Position numbers and translations under genes: made by a program. A stretch of DNA of 64,000 nucleotides. It comes from KBS-96 sp963722585. GTDB lineage: Bacteria; Acidobacteriota; Terriglobia; Bryobacterales; Bryobacteraceae. Shown piece by piece: positions 7,789 through 17,856 of this stretch. The stretch lies in contig CAVRNU010000014.1 in the NCBI GenBank assembly GCA_963722585.1, positions 62,001-126,000 of the forward strand, given 5' to 3'. How positions within the stretch are numbered: the first letter of the stretch is position 1; each line of letters opens with the position of its first letter. The notes beneath the pieces were generated by a model that was given only the letters and a program-made list of their open reading frames with translations, made no database searches and was not told the DNA's origin.

Positions 7789-10010
7789 ACGAGATACGAA
7801 AGATCGATCGCCGCGGTTTTTTGGGCGGAGTATTCTCGGCTGGCGCTTTGATCCTGGGTGCCCGCGTCATTCCAGAAGCGTTGAGAGCAGAAGCGGCAAC
7901 GCCGGCGTCAACCTGGATGCCAAACGTGTGGGTCGGATTGAACCCGGACGGATCGGTCACCCTGATGGCGCACCGGTCGGAGATGGGCACGGGCATACGG
8001 ACCTCGCTTCCCATGGTTATTGCCGACGAAATGGAAGCTGATTGGTCGCGCGTGAGCGTGCGGCAGGCTCCGGGCGATGAAGCGAAATACGGCTCGCAAG
8101 ACACCGATGGGTCGCAATCGATCCGCGACTTCTATGGCATCATGCGCGAAATGGGCGCTTCCGCGCGCTTGATGCTCGAGCGCGGCGCGGCCACGAAATG
8201 GAATGTGCCGGCTTCAGAGTGCAAGGCTCAGTTTCACCAGGTGATTCACTCACCGAGCGGGCGCAAGATCGGTTTCGGTGAGTTGGTCTCGATCGCGTCC
8301 ACGCAGCCCGCGCCGAAAAAAAACGAAATTAAGCTGAAGGATGTCTCGCAATTCCGATATATCGGCAAAGGGGTGCCGTCGGTCGATCTCGAAGACATTC
8401 TGACGGGGAAAGCCGAGTTTGGCATGGACGCCAAACGCCCGGGCATGGTTTACGCTTCCATTTATCGGTCTCCGGTGCTGGGCGGCACGCTGAAATCCTA
8501 CGACGACACGGAAGCAAAAGCCGTTCCCGGTGTCGAGCAGACCCTCGTCATCGATCCCTTCAAACCCCCGGCCGGTTTCCAGGCATTAGGCGGAGTCGCC
8601 GTCATAGCCGGCAATACGTGGGCCGCCATGCAGGGCCGCAAGAAATTGAAGGTGGAATGGGAGTTCGGATCCAACGCCATTTATCAGTCGGAGACGTACA
8701 AGCAGGAGTTGATTGCCGCTTCCAGAAAATCGCAGAAAGTGGTCCGCAACGTCGGCAATGTCGATGCCGCCTTTCAAAAGACGTCGAAGATTATTGAAGC
8801 GCAATATTACACTCCTCTACTGGCGCATGCTTCCATGGAGCCTCCCGTCGCCGTCGCCGAATACAAGAACGGAAAGGTCGAGACCTGGTCGCCGACGCAG
8901 AATCCGGACGGCGTTCAGGAAACGGTGGCCGCCGCTCTCGGCATCGGCAAGAAAGACGTAACGGCTCATGTCACTTTACTCGGCGGCGCTTTCGGGCGCA
9001 AATCGAAACCGGACTATGTTGCCGAGGCCGCGATTCTCTCGAAGAAAGTCGGCAAACCGGTAAAAGTTGTATGGAGCAGGGAAGAGGATCTGGGTTTCGA
9101 TTACTATCATTCGACCGCGGCCATGTATATGAAGGCGGCGCTCGATGGATCGGGCAAGCCAATTGCATGGCTGCAAAGAACCGTCTTCCCGCCCATCAAC
9201 TCAACATTCAAAGCCGGCGAAACTTATGGCGACAAGGGCGAGCTGTCCATGGGCTGGACGAATGTCCCGTTTGATCTGCCCAATCATAGGGCCGAAAACG
9301 GACCGGCTCAGGCGCACGTGCGCATCGGCTGGCTGCGCTCCGTAGCCAACGTCTACCATGCTTATGCGGTTCAGTCGTTCATCGATGAATTGGCTCATGA
9401 AGCCGGGCGCGATTCGGTGGAATACTGGCTCGAAGTGCTTGGCCCGGAGCGGAAACTGGAAGACGTCCAGGACAATGCGAAGTTTCCATTCGAAATAAAC
9501 CGCCTTCGCCGCGTGGCGCAAGTAGCCGCTGAAAAGTCCGGCTGGGCGAATAAGAAGTCCGGCCAGAGACGTGCCATGGGCTTCGCGGCTCACCGAAGTT
9601 TTTATACCTATGTTGCTGCTGTCATCGAGGTCGATATCGATTCCACCGGGCGCCTCCGCATTCCACGCGTCGACCTTGCTGTCGATGCCGGCCGCATTAT
9701 TAACCCCGATCGCGTGATAGCGCAATTTGAGGGCGCCGCCACGTTCGGCGTCAGTGTTGCTGTTCTCGGCGAGATAACCGCCGCTGATGGGCGTATTCAA
9801 CAAACGAACTTTAACAACTATCCGGTGGCGCGGATTGATGAAGCCCCGCTTGAGACCCATGTCCACCTGATCGGAATGGATGAAAATCCACCTACCGGCG
9901 TCGGCGAACCGGGCGTTCCGCCGATGGCCCCCGCGATCTGCAATGCCGTTTTCGCAGCTACCGGAAAACGTATTCGGGAACTGCCAATCAGAAAGCAGAA
10001 ACTGGTCTAA
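7785..10010 (+). CDS. Molybdenum hydroxylase large subunit (isoquinoline 1-oxidoreductase beta-like), Tat-exported
   Basis: The 741-residue product starts with a twin-arginine signal (DRRGFLGGVFSAGAL). It continues as a molybdopterin-cytosine-dinucleotide binding subunit: an N-terminal aldehyde-oxidase hammerhead-like part, then the cofactor-binding region with GGAFGRKSKPDY and the C-terminal GVGEPGVPPMAPA segment, which contains the family's catalytic Glu. It would hydroxylate its substrate in the periplasm and pass electrons to the small subunit. Length matches IorB proteins. A second, divergent copy of the same gene pair occurs at 32336-34925. Confidence 0.92.
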   Translation: MNEIRKIDRRGFLGGVFSAGALILGARVIPEALRAEAATPASTWMPNVWVGLNPDGSVTLMAHRSEMGTGIRTSLPMVIADEMEADWSRVSVRQAPGDEAKYGSQDTDGSQSIRDFYGIMREMGASARLMLERGAATKWNVPASECKAQFHQVIHSPSGRKIGFGELVSIASTQPAPKKNEIKLKDVSQFRYIGKGVPSVDLEDILTGKAEFGMDAKRPGMVYASIYRSPVLGGTLKSYDDTEAKAVPGVEQTLVIDPFKPPAGFQALGGVAVIAGNTWAAMQGRKKLKVEWEFGSNAIYQSETYKQELIAASRKSQKVVRNVGNVDAAFQKTSKIIEAQYYTPLLAHASMEPPVAVAEYKNGKVETWSPTQNPDGVQETVAAALGIGKKDVTAHVTLLGGAFGRKSKPDYVAEAAILSKKVGKPVKVVWSREEDLGFDYYHSTAAMYMKAALDGSGKPIAWLQRTVFPPINSTFKAGETYGDKGELSMGWTNVPFDLPNHRAENGPAQAHVRIGWLRSVANVYHAYAVQSFIDELAHEAGRDSVEYWLEVLGPERKLEDVQDNAKFPFEINRLRRVAQVAAEKSGWANKKSGQRRAMGFAAHRSFYTYVAAVIEVDIDSTGRLRIPRVDLAVDAGRIINPDRVIAQFEGAATFGVSVAVLGEITAADGRIQQTNFNNYPVARIDEAPLETHVHLIGMDENPPTGVGEPGVPPMAPAICNAVFAATGKRIRELPIRKQKLV

Positions 10011-10045
10011 ATGGCGAGCCAGGGGCGGAGAACACCCGCCTCGAT

Positions 10046-10756
10046 CTAATGTTTCGCACCAGCCGTGTGGTGTTTCAGCGCTTCGATCGGATTTCCTACG
10101 TACTTGAAATTCGGCTCGGAATTCCAGGGACCCCGCTGGTCTACGCCGTTCGTGCTCATGTGGAAGTATAGGTTCACTGTGTCGTCAGGCTGGATGTTGC
10201 CGAAGTACGGGTCAGTCAGTTTTCCAAGCGACTGTAACGCCTCCATGAACATCTTTGTATGAGAAATTTCGCGCGTTAGCAGGTGCGTCAGCACCTTCCG
10301 TGACCCTTCGTCCGTGGATGCCTTAATCAGAGCCTCATAGGTTTGGCGAGCGCCTCCTTCGGCCGCAATATCGGCTCTCAAATCGCGGACTACGTCTCCT
10401 CCCTCGTTGATATAACTGGCGCTCCAGGCGGTTCCGAGGCTATCCAGAAAATGTGGGCCTTTGCCGCGGACGGCAAACAGCGGGCTATCGTAAGCCTTAT
10501 TTTTGTCCGCGCCTTTCGTGTGAAGTTCAATCAATCTGCCGACCATCTCGAGATGGCCGAACTCTTCTACCGCAATATCCTGGAGCATGTCCCGGATGCC
10601 GACGTTATCGCAATGGAACGATTGAACAAAGTATTGGAGTGCCGCGGTCAGTTCCCCAGTCGCTCCGCCAAACTGTTCGAGCAGGTATTGTCCGAAACGT
10701 GGGTCGGGCGTCTGAACCTCCACGGGACGGAGCAATTCTTTTTTGTGAATGAACAT
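10046..10756 (-). CDS. Manganese catalase
   Basis: The 236-residue product is a ferritin-like four-helix protein of the Mn catalase family, which disproportionates hydrogen peroxide at a di-manganese site. Candidate ligands by motif are E35 (GELTAALQY), E65 and H68 (EEFGHLEM), E133 (AAEGGARQTY) and E163/H166 (REISHTKMF), in the usual order. The C-terminus (MSTNGVDQRGPWN) is also typical. The ATG is preceded by AAAGGAAGA. The gene converges on the molybdenum hydroxylase with a 35-bp gap. Upstream, 10757-10928 holds no visible gene and probably contains its promoter. Confidence 0.94.
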   Translation of the reverse strand: MFIHKKELLRPVEVQTPDPRFGQYLLEQFGGATGELTAALQYFVQSFHCDNVGIRDMLQDIAVEEFGHLEMVGRLIELHTKGADKNKAYDSPLFAVRGKGPHFLDSLGTAWSASYINEGGDVVRDLRADIAAEGGARQTYEALIKASTDEGSRKVLTHLLTREISHTKMFMEALQSLGKLTDPYFGNIQPDDTVNLYFHMSTNGVDQRGPWNSEPNFKYVGNPIEALKHHTAGAKH

Positions 10757-10928
10757 CGTGCTGTCTTCCTTTCTTGGCAGGCAACGGTCAAACGTGGTGT
10801 GCGTTTAGCCGATCTCCGAGAACTAGACTACTGGAATTGGTAGAAAATAACAGTAAGTTTTGCAATCTTCGCGTAACCGATACGCGAAATTAATTACGCG
10901 CCGATGCGCTGTGTGGCAAGCTTCGTGC

Positions 10929-12014
10929 TTATTGCGTTCCGCCAGCGTAATAGCCGTCTCGCGCCTGGACAGTCAGGCCAGCGCGAGTCGTCGTGACTCG
11001 AATTTTGTGAAATCCGGCCTCGAGCTTTGGCGGATCAGGACTATAGCCTAGATTGTATTGGCTTCTCAGCTCATTTTCGATCTGCTGATAAATCTTCGCA
11101 ATCGGGTTATCGTTCGAAACCTCGAAAAACGCACCGCCCGTCTCACGCGAAGCCCGGATGAGGGACTCTTTCCCCTGCATAAGAACCTTTTTCTGCGCCT
11201 TGACCCAGTTCGAGGCCGCGGGATCGGAGTGCGTGTCGACGGAGGCAGCGGGATCGGATTGTGTGCCGGCGGAGTTCCCCTGAGGCGCCAACGGCAAGGT
11301 CAAAGTAGGGATCATTTCGTCGTAGATGTGAATCGTGTAGACCAGGGTATTGGCTTTTTGCGCGGCGATGATTGCGTCTTCGAGCGTATACTCGCTATTC
11401 ACATCCATTCCGTCCGAAATCACGATCAGCGCTTTCCGCCCTTTCTGATTCATCATCAGCGCCTCCGATGCCAGATAGATGGCATCGAATAGCGCGGTAG
11501 TGCGGCCATTGGGCGAAAACGCCGCGCCGCTAGTCCGCGCGGGGACCTGAAACTCGTCCGGTTCGAGATGAGCGAGCGCGGATTCAAACTGCTTTCGGGA
11601 CGACGTCAGGGTTTGGAGTATCCGGACCTGCTCGTCGAAGTTCATGACAAAGACGCGATCCTGCTTCGGTCGGATCATTTGCCGAAAGAAGAGCGCACTG
11701 GCGGCATGTTCCTCGTCGAGCATGCGCGACATGCTTCCGCTGGTGTCTACGAGCAGCCCCAACGTTAAGGGAAGTTCGGTCTGTCTCGAAAAATACCGCA
11801 CGGCTTGCTTTTTTCCGTCTTCTTCGACTACGAAGTCGGATTTGGACAGATTCTGAATCAGGGCGCCGCGCTGGTCGAATACATTTGCCAGCACGTTTAC
11901 AACATTCACATCGGTCGAGAATTTGGTGGCCTGGGCCTGGGCCGGGCTGTGAAGACAGAAAAGACCAAGCGCGACAAGTGTTGCCCTTACTAACCAATCG
12001 TTTCTCTTGCGCAC
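10929..12014 (-). CDS. Secreted VWFA-related domain protein
   Basis: From the GTG at 12014 the product is 361 residues, with a signal peptide ending LHSPAQAQA. A short beta domain follows (VNVVNVLANVFDQRGALIQNL), then a von Willebrand A domain with the metal-ion-dependent adhesion motif DTSGS (VDTSGSMSRM), the later TALFDAIY segment and VISDGMD. This matches the VWFA-related proteins that are abundant in Acidobacteriota. The frame is open further upstream to 12161, but that would overlap the divergent rhodanese gene and bury the signal peptide, so the shorter start is chosen. It probably acts in protein-protein contact in the cell envelope. Confidence 0.85.
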   Translation of the reverse strand: MRKRNDWLVRATLVALGLFCLHSPAQAQATKFSTDVNVVNVLANVFDQRGALIQNLSKSDFVVEEDGKKQAVRYFSRQTELPLTLGLLVDTSGSMSRMLDEEHAASALFFRQMIRPKQDRVFVMNFDEQVRILQTLTSSRKQFESALAHLEPDEFQVPARTSGAAFSPNGRTTALFDAIYLASEALMMNQKGRKALIVISDGMDVNSEYTLEDAIIAAQKANTLVYTIHIYDEMIPTLTLPLAPQGNSAGTQSDPAASVDTHSDPAASNWVKAQKKVLMQGKESLIRASRETGGAFFEVSNDNPIAKIYQQIENELRSQYNLGYSPDPPKLEAGFHKIRVTTTRAGLTVQARDGYYAGGTQ

Positions 12015-12127
12015 GACCAGCCCGACTAAGATTCTATCCACAATCGGGCCCGAGTGGCGTCTGCAAATTTCGGGAGTGCAGGCTCCGGCGACCGCACTCG
12101 CCCCCTCCGTTGCTAGACTGTAGCCGT

Positions 12128-12469
12128 ATGCGATTGGGCGCTGAGCTTGAATTGACACCACAGCGAGTGGACGAACTCAGAAAGTCGGGCGAGGAGCTTT
12201 CGTTCATCGACGTGCGCGAGGCTAACGAATGGGCTTTGACACGCATCGAGGGAGCATCGCTTATCCCGATGGGAACGGTTCCGGCCAAGTTTAAGCATCT
12301 TGAGAGCCACGCAGGCGAAGCCTTGCTGATCGTTTATTGTCATCATGGCGTGCGAAGTTTGCAGGTGGTCTCGTGGTTGCGGGCAAAGGGCTTGGAGAGC
12401 TGTTACAGCCTGGCCGGCGGAATAGACCGTTGGAGCCGCGAAGTGGACCCGAGTGTTCCCCGCTACTGA
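12128..12469 (+). CDS. Rhodanese-like domain protein
   Basis: The 113-residue product is a single rhodanese domain. FIDVREANEWALTRIEGASLIPMG is the first signature region, and the active-site Cys sits in YCHHGVRSL; GLESCYSLAGGIDRWS is the C-terminal helix. Single-domain proteins of this type transfer sulfane sulfur. The ATG at 12128 is the first start giving a normal domain length; an upstream extension of the frame overlaps the VWA gene and is not needed. Confidence 0.9.
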   Translation: MRLGAELELTPQRVDELRKSGEELSFIDVREANEWALTRIEGASLIPMGTVPAKFKHLESHAGEALLIVYCHHGVRSLQVVSWLRAKGLESCYSLAGGIDRWSREVDPSVPRY

Positions 12470-12534
12470 TTTGATTCGTCAGAAGAAATCGTGGGTCGAT
12501 TCCGGTTCTGGCAGCTTGCCAAGTGCACAGGAAC

Positions 12535-12572
12535 GCTCAGGGTTTCGCGAGCATGCTCTCAAAACCCTGAGC
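12535..12572. terminator. Hairpin between convergent genes
   Basis: GCTCAGGGTTT (12535-12545) and AAACCCTGAGC (12562-12572) form a perfect 11-bp stem. The loop itself contains the short palindrome GAGCATGCTC. It lies between the rhodanese stop at 12469 and the stop of the minus-strand gene at 12593, so it probably ends transcription from both sides. There is no clear U-tract. Confidence 0.6.
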
Positions 12573-12592
12573 CACCTCGGTCAGATCCTCTA

Positions 12593-13072
12593 CTATTCCT
12601 TGCGATCCTGTCGGAACTGCTTACTGTAAACACGGCTCTCAACCACTCCTGAGTCTGTGAAGATGAGTCGAAGTTCTGTCCCATCGTCGTCGATTACAAA
12701 GTCTGCGTGCGAAACACCCAGGGAAGAGCTGAGTGTCATGGTGCCTGTACAGTCCGGATTTACCGCATACGTGCCTTCAAAGGTCACCTTGGAGAAGATG
12801 TTGCCGTTTGCGCTTAAGGTCCCGGTTGCGTCGGTTTTACCTTTCCCGTCGAAGGTCTGCCTACCGACTTCAGCGAACGGGCCGGCATAAGGGGGCGGGA
12901 CATAGGAAGGGAGAAGAGTTCCCGTGCTGGTGTATCCGAAGCTGCCCTGTAGGGTGGCGTTTGAGCATTCTTTAACCGTGCCTGACTCGTCCTGCGCAAC
13001 CGTGCTTTGTGCATAGAGCATGGGAACTGCCAGAAGCCAGGCAACTTGACAACGAAGCAAAACTCTTTTCAT
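12593..13072 (-). CDS. Hypothetical secreted protein
   Basis: The start at 13072 is chosen because it follows an AAGGAGA site; an ATG 45 bases upstream lacks one. The 159-residue product has a clear signal peptide (MKRVLLRCQVAWLLAVPMLYAQ) and a beta-rich mature part with two Cys (KECSN and NPDCTGT). The pattern GSFGYTSTG ... FAEVGRQTFDGKGKTDATGT ... GTYAVNPDCTGTMTL is one I associate with secreted proteins of unknown function in Acidobacteriota. No catalytic motif is visible. The gene is monocistronic between two terminator/promoter gaps. Confidence 0.8.
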   Translation of the reverse strand: MKRVLLRCQVAWLLAVPMLYAQSTVAQDESGTVKECSNATLQGSFGYTSTGTLLPSYVPPPYAGPFAEVGRQTFDGKGKTDATGTLSANGNIFSKVTFEGTYAVNPDCTGTMTLSSSLGVSHADFVIDDDGTELRLIFTDSGVVESRVYSKQFRQDRKE

Positions 13073-13210
13073 CACGAATCTCCTTGGGTCTTGATCGAGC
13101 TGGTTTGCCGGTTCCAATCCGGCTCACCTGTCCCGAGTAAGGAATCGCGGCGCTGAAGGTTACAAGAGTTGGGGCGAAAGTCGTAAAATCATTCTGCCAC
13201 TCTGGCCCAA

Positions 13211-16200
13211 ATGCCAAATTGTCCTCAGTGCGGAGCGGAATCGGGTCCCGATGATCCCGCGGGATTGTGTCCTGGGTGCCTGATGCAGGGCGTTTTCGAG
13301 AGTACGGCTGGCGCAGACGAATCCAGAACTCAGACCATCGATACAGCTACAGCGCCAACCGGTGATGACGACTTCGGCCGTTATCACATTCTTCGACCTC
13401 TAGGCGAAGGGGGTATGGGCACCGTGTACCTGGCCGAGCAGCGTGAACCCATTCGCCGCTGTGTAGCCCTCAAAGTCATCAAACTGGGGATGGACACGAG
13501 TCAGGTGCTCGCACGCTTCGCCAATGAACGCCAGGCGTTGGCGATCATGGATCACCCGAATATCGCGCGGATCTTCGACGCGGGAGCTACGGCAAAAGGC
13601 CGGCCTTATTTCGTAATGGAGTACATCGAGGGCGTACCCATAACGCAGTACTGCGACGGCAAGCGGATGACAATCGGCCAACGTTTGGAACTTTTTCTTG
13701 CCGTGTGCCGCGCGGTTCAGCACGCTCATCGCAAGGGCGTGATCCATCGCGACCTCAAACCATCGAACGTGCTGGTGATGGAGCAGGAGGGCACGCCGCT
13801 TCCAAAGGTGATCGATTTCGGCATCGCGAAGGCCACGGACCAATGGGCCGTGGAGAACACCCTGCTAACGCAATTCGGCCAGATGGTGGGCACACCGGAA
13901 TACGGCAGTCCTGAGCAGGCCGAGGTGATGACCGGAGATATCGATGAGCGCTCCGATGTGTATTCGCTCGGGGTGCTCTTGTATGAGTTGCTGAGCGGCA
14001 CTGTTCCCTTCGACGCAGCCAGACTGCGCCACGCGGGGTTAGCCGAGATGCTCCGCATCATTCGTGAAGAGGAGGCTCCGCCGCTTTCGCGAAAGCTAAG
14101 TGCAATGGGCGCGGACGCGGCCGGTATCGCCGTGCATCGGCACAGCGACCCGGCATCCCTGCTCCGTCTTGTGGATGGCGACCTCAACTGGATCACCACG
14201 AAAGCTCTCGAAAAGGTGCGGGAACGGCGATATGCTTCCGTGGCCGAATTTGCGGCCGATATTCAGAGGCATCTTGAGCACCGGCCGGTGTTGGCGTCGC
14301 CGCCGGGCGCGCTGTACCGCGCGCGCAAGTTTCTTCGTAGGCACAGGCCCGCCGTTTTCGCCACAGCCGCTGGGGTGAAGGCTTGGTCGCCTGTGCACCG
14401 CGATTCACCGCCGAAGCCCACGCCGACAAACAAGGTCGTGATCGTTCTCGGAGATTTCGCGAATACCACGGGCGATCCGGTGTTCGATGGAACGCTTCGC
14501 CAGATGATGGCTGTTGAGTTAAGAGAGTCTCCCTGCCTCAGCGTGCTTCCGGATGCGCGCATGAGCGAGACACTGCGCCTGATGGTCCGGCCTGCGGATG
14601 CAAAGCTCACCGCGGATGTTGCGACCGAAATCTGCGAGCGGACGGGCAGTGCAGCAGTCGTGGAGGGGTGGATCGCACGCCTTGGCAGGCAATACGTGTT
14701 GGGCGTGCGCGCAAGGAATTGCCGAACCGGAGATATCCTGGACGAAGGGCAGGCGCCAGCAGCCAAAAAAGAGGACGTTTTCAAAGCGCTGGCCCAAATG
14801 GCAAATCGGTTAGGGACTCGGGCCGGCGAGTCGCTTCCACGCATGGAAAAGGCGCCTAGCATGTCGACTGAAGTAACCACGCCCTCATTGGAGGCCTGGA
14901 GGTCCTACAACGCTGCAATTAAGGCTATCCGGGGCGAAGCCGCAGGGGTGGAAGGCGTCTCATTGCTGAAGCGCGCCATCGAGTCCGATCCGAATTTTGC
15001 GATGGCTTATGCCCTAATGGGGCGGATATTTGACGGCCTCGGGGAGTCCGAACTTGGAGCGCAGAGCATCGCCAGGGCTTACGAGCTACGGGATCGGGTC
15101 GGCGATCGGGAGAACTTTTTCATCACCTTCAACTACCACCGGCAGGCCCAGAAATCTGGAACTGGCGCGACAGACCTTGGAATCGTGGGTACACAAGTAC
15201 CCCGGCGACGTGATGCCCCACTGGTTCCTGTCGGGTCTCACGTCGCCGGGGACTAGCCATCACGAGAGAGCCGCGGAAGAAGGTCAAAAAGCGATCGAAC
15301 TAGATCCGGATTTCGCCGTCCCTTACTACAACGCGGCTTTTGCCCATCTCTACCTGAACCGCCTCTCAGACGCCGAGGCGTTGGTTCGTAAGGCAGCGGA
15401 ACGTAAGATCGAAATCAGTAATCTCTCGATATGCCGGTACTTCATCGCTTTTCTGAAAAATGACCAAGCGGCAATGGAAAGGGAAATGACCCAACGTAAG
15501 GCAAAACTGGAAGCCCAGGGATGGTTCGAGCACCAGGAAGCGTTGACCTTGGCCTATCAAGGCCGATTGCAAGAAGCAAATCGGCTGTCGGAGTGTGCGG
15601 TAAGCCTGGCTCGGCAGGGAGGTTTGCCGGAGCGAGCCGCCATGCTCGCAGGCGCTCGCGCCGTGTGGAACGCGCTGTACGGGATTCGCGCGCAGGCGCA
15701 AACAGACGCCGGCGCGGCGTTGTCACTTTTCCGGGGACGTGACACCGATTATGGACCGGCCTTTGCTCTGGCGCTTCTGGACGACTCCGCGCAAGCCCAG
15801 AAGATCGCGCAGGAACTCGAAAAGCGCTACCCGGAGGACACATGTGTCCTTTTCAGTTACCTGCCTGCGCTAAGGGCACTCGACGCTCTTAACCACGGTG
15901 ACGGAGCGAGAGCGCTCGAAATGACGCAAGCCGCCGCTCCCTATGACCTCGCTGTTCCGGGTACAGCATACTTGACCGCTTTCTTCGGAGCTCTCTATCC
16001 AGTCTACGTGCGTGGCCTCGCTTATTCCCGGATGGGCCGCCATCGCGAGGCAGCGGCTGAGTTTCAAAAAATTCTGGATCATCCGGGAATCACGCTGAAT
16101 GATCCGATCGGACCAATGGCGCGCCTCCAATTGGCCAGAGCGTTGTCCGCTTCTGCAGATCGCGCGAAATCAGCCGCCGTCTACAAGGATCTGCTCGCAA

Positions 16201-16268
16201 TCTGGCAGGATGCCGATCCCGACGTTCCAGTCGTGCAGGAAGCCAGGACGGAGTCCGCCAGGCTGTAA
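13211..16268 (+). pseudogene. Ser/Thr protein kinase with TPR region, broken by a frameshift at about 15147
   Basis: The N-terminus has a zinc-ribbon-like CPQCGAE ... CPGC motif. A complete Hanks-type kinase domain follows: GEGGMGTV loop, Lys88 in VALKV, HRDLKPSN with catalytic D181, DFG 202-204, and GTPEYGSPEQAE. A C-terminal sensor-like region and TPRs come next. The first frame stops at 15256. The matching continuation (NLELARQTLESWVHKYPGDV ...) is in the next frame and runs to 16268. Removing one C from CCC at 15147-15149 joins them as YHRQA-RNLELARQ. The expected transmembrane helix after RKFLRRHRPAVFATAA is absent, which suggests a second deletion near 14375. It may be a real mutation or a sequencing error. 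The ECF sigma gene follows at 53 bp. Confidence 0.85.
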
Positions 16269-16320
16269 CTTTGCGCGCCGGTTTCCTTATCCTCTTTAGC
16301 GGATTGCCCCTGAGGATGAC

Positions 16321-17061
16321 ATGACGGACCAGACCACGCACACCCTTCCAGGATCGTCACAGTTTCCGACGACTCGGTGGACCCTGGTGGTCGCTGCCGG
16401 GGATCCACATCGCACGGAAGCTCGGTCTGCTCTGGTTTCTCTGTGTGAGAGCTATTGGTATCCGTTGTATGCCTATCTGCGCCGGCGCGGTTATTCGGCC
16501 GATGAGGCGCAGGACCTCACGCAGGAGTTCTTCTTGCGCATGCTGGAAGGGCGATATCTCGATCGCGCTGACCAGGAAAAGGGCCGTTTTCGATCGTTTA
16601 TTTTGACTTCCTTGAAGTTCTTTGTGGCCGACGAAGAAGACCGCCAGCGCGCGTGCAAACGCGGTGGCGGAATGGTTGTACCGCTTGAATTCTCGTCCGG
16701 TGAAGAGCGGTATCAACGGGAGCCTGCGCACGACGAGACACCGGAGCGAATCTTCGAACGGCGCTGGGCGCTTTCGGTTCTTGAGCGGGTAATGGGGAGA
16801 TTGCGCGACGAATTCGTGCATCACGGCCACCCCGAGCATTTCGAGCGGCTGAAGGTGTTCCTTCTCGGGCAGTCCGACGCGCCGTATGCCGCCCTGGCTA
16901 GAGAAATGAACACTTCAGAGGGAGCGATCAAGGTGGCCATTCACAGGCTTCGCAAGCGCTACCGCGACCTCTTTCGCCAGGAAATCGCGGATACTGTGGC
17001 CGATCCCGCAGAAGTGGAGTCCGAACTCCGGTTTCTGGCGGCCGTGCTGACGAGGAAGTAG
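16321..17061 (+). CDS. ECF-type RNA polymerase sigma factor
   Basis: The 246-residue product has sigma region 2 (YPLYAYLRRRGYSADEAQDLTQEFFLRML) and region 4 with a helix-turn-helix (YAALAREMNTSEGAIKVAIHRLRKRYRDLF). The motif SQFPTTRWTLV near the start is typical of the ECF subgroup found next to Hanks-type kinases in Planctomycetes and Acidobacteriota. No anti-sigma factor gene is adjacent, which supports regulation by the neighbouring kinase. Here the kinase gene just upstream is frameshifted, so the pair may no longer be functional together. Confidence 0.9.
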   Translation: MTDQTTHTLPGSSQFPTTRWTLVVAAGDPHRTEARSALVSLCESYWYPLYAYLRRRGYSADEAQDLTQEFFLRMLEGRYLDRADQEKGRFRSFILTSLKFFVADEEDRQRACKRGGGMVVPLEFSSGEERYQREPAHDETPERIFERRWALSVLERVMGRLRDEFVHHGHPEHFERLKVFLLGQSDAPYAALAREMNTSEGAIKVAIHRLRKRYRDLFRQEIADTVADPAEVESELRFLAAVLTRK

Positions 17062-17301
17062 CGACCGGTCGCCCAACACTCGGTTCAGTGTGGTCGAACC
17101 CCATGCAGCAACCAGTTTCAAAAGAAAAACAGGGGGATTCGGTCATATTCCGCATAATCGGAGGCTCTACCGTTTCCTCAGCCAATCGCCTCATTGAACC
17201 CGGCCAAAGCACCCAAGAATTTTCCCGACCCGGCGATTTTGAAGCTACAGCTCACGCCGAACACATCGCACAACCTGATTTCTCGCGTTCTCAATTGGTA
17301 A

Positions 17302-17333
17302 GGGCAGGCGAGCGAACGCATTCTCGCCTGCCC
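17302..17333. terminator. Strong hairpin between convergent genes
   Basis: GGGCAGGCGAG (17302-17312) and CTCGCCTGCCC (17323-17333) form a perfect 11-bp GC-rich stem with a 10-nt loop. It sits between the sigma factor stop (17061) and the stop of the minus-strand gene (17338). The rest of 17062-17301 holds no gene that I can support. Confidence 0.7.
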
Positions 17334-17337
17334 TCGT

Positions 17338-17856
17338 TCAGGTGTTGCCGCGCGAGTGCGATGAACTCGTCTCGTGCTCGATCGAGCGTTCCATCAAGAA
17401 GCCCGAGGTAGAGTCGTCTAAAGCCGAAAGATGCCTGTCCAGCGCATCATTCGGAAGTTCGATTGCTTCGAGAATCATTTCCGAACTGTCCCCGCGGTCG
17501 ATCACGTCGATGTACTCTACTTTCAGTTCGCTTCCATCTTTCCAGAACAGCGCTCGCCGCGAAGGAAGCAGTACCTGATAGAGATTGCCGTCTATCGAGA
17601 TCATTGCGATCTCGGAATCCCTCGTCTCCACCAAATGAAAGTGTTTCCGCAACAGGTCCTCTCGTTCGCGAACCAATTGGTCGGACCACCGGCTCCGGAA
17701 GGCGAAATTACGAACGCTGTGAAGCTCTATTTTGATTTCCGAGAACGGTGAAACAAATAGAAGATGGGCGCCTGGCGCAAGGATCCGGAACAATTTGCCA
17801 TTCTTGATTACAAGGGCGCGGCTCTTATTGTCTACTCTGATTCGTTTGAGTAACAT
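17338..17856 (-). CDS. Slipin-like N-terminal domain protein lacking the SPFH domain
   Basis: The 172-residue product resembles the N-terminal segment of bacterial slipin-family proteins: MLLKRIRVDNKSRALVIKNG, then LAPGAHLLF, HFHLVETRDSEIAMISIDG and PSRRALFWKDGSE. In that family an SPFH/Band 7 domain would follow. Here the protein ends after a short, polar, Ser-rich tail. No SPFH-like sequence follows the stop; a terminator hairpin is there instead. It is either a truncated relic or a stand-alone version of the N-domain. The assignment is from memory of family motifs, so confidence in the name is moderate. Confidence 0.6.
   Translation of the reverse strand: MLLKRIRVDNKSRALVIKNGKLFRILAPGAHLLFVSPFSEIKIELHSVRNFAFRSRWSDQLVREREDLLRKHFHLVETRDSEIAMISIDGNLYQVLLPSRRALFWKDGSELKVEYIDVIDRGDSSEMILEAIELPNDALDRHLSALDDSTSGFLMERSIEHETSSSHSRGNT

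Noticed and set aside
12014..12161. Longer start for the VWA protein
   Set aside because: It would overlap the divergent rhodanese gene and put 49 polar residues before a clear signal peptide.
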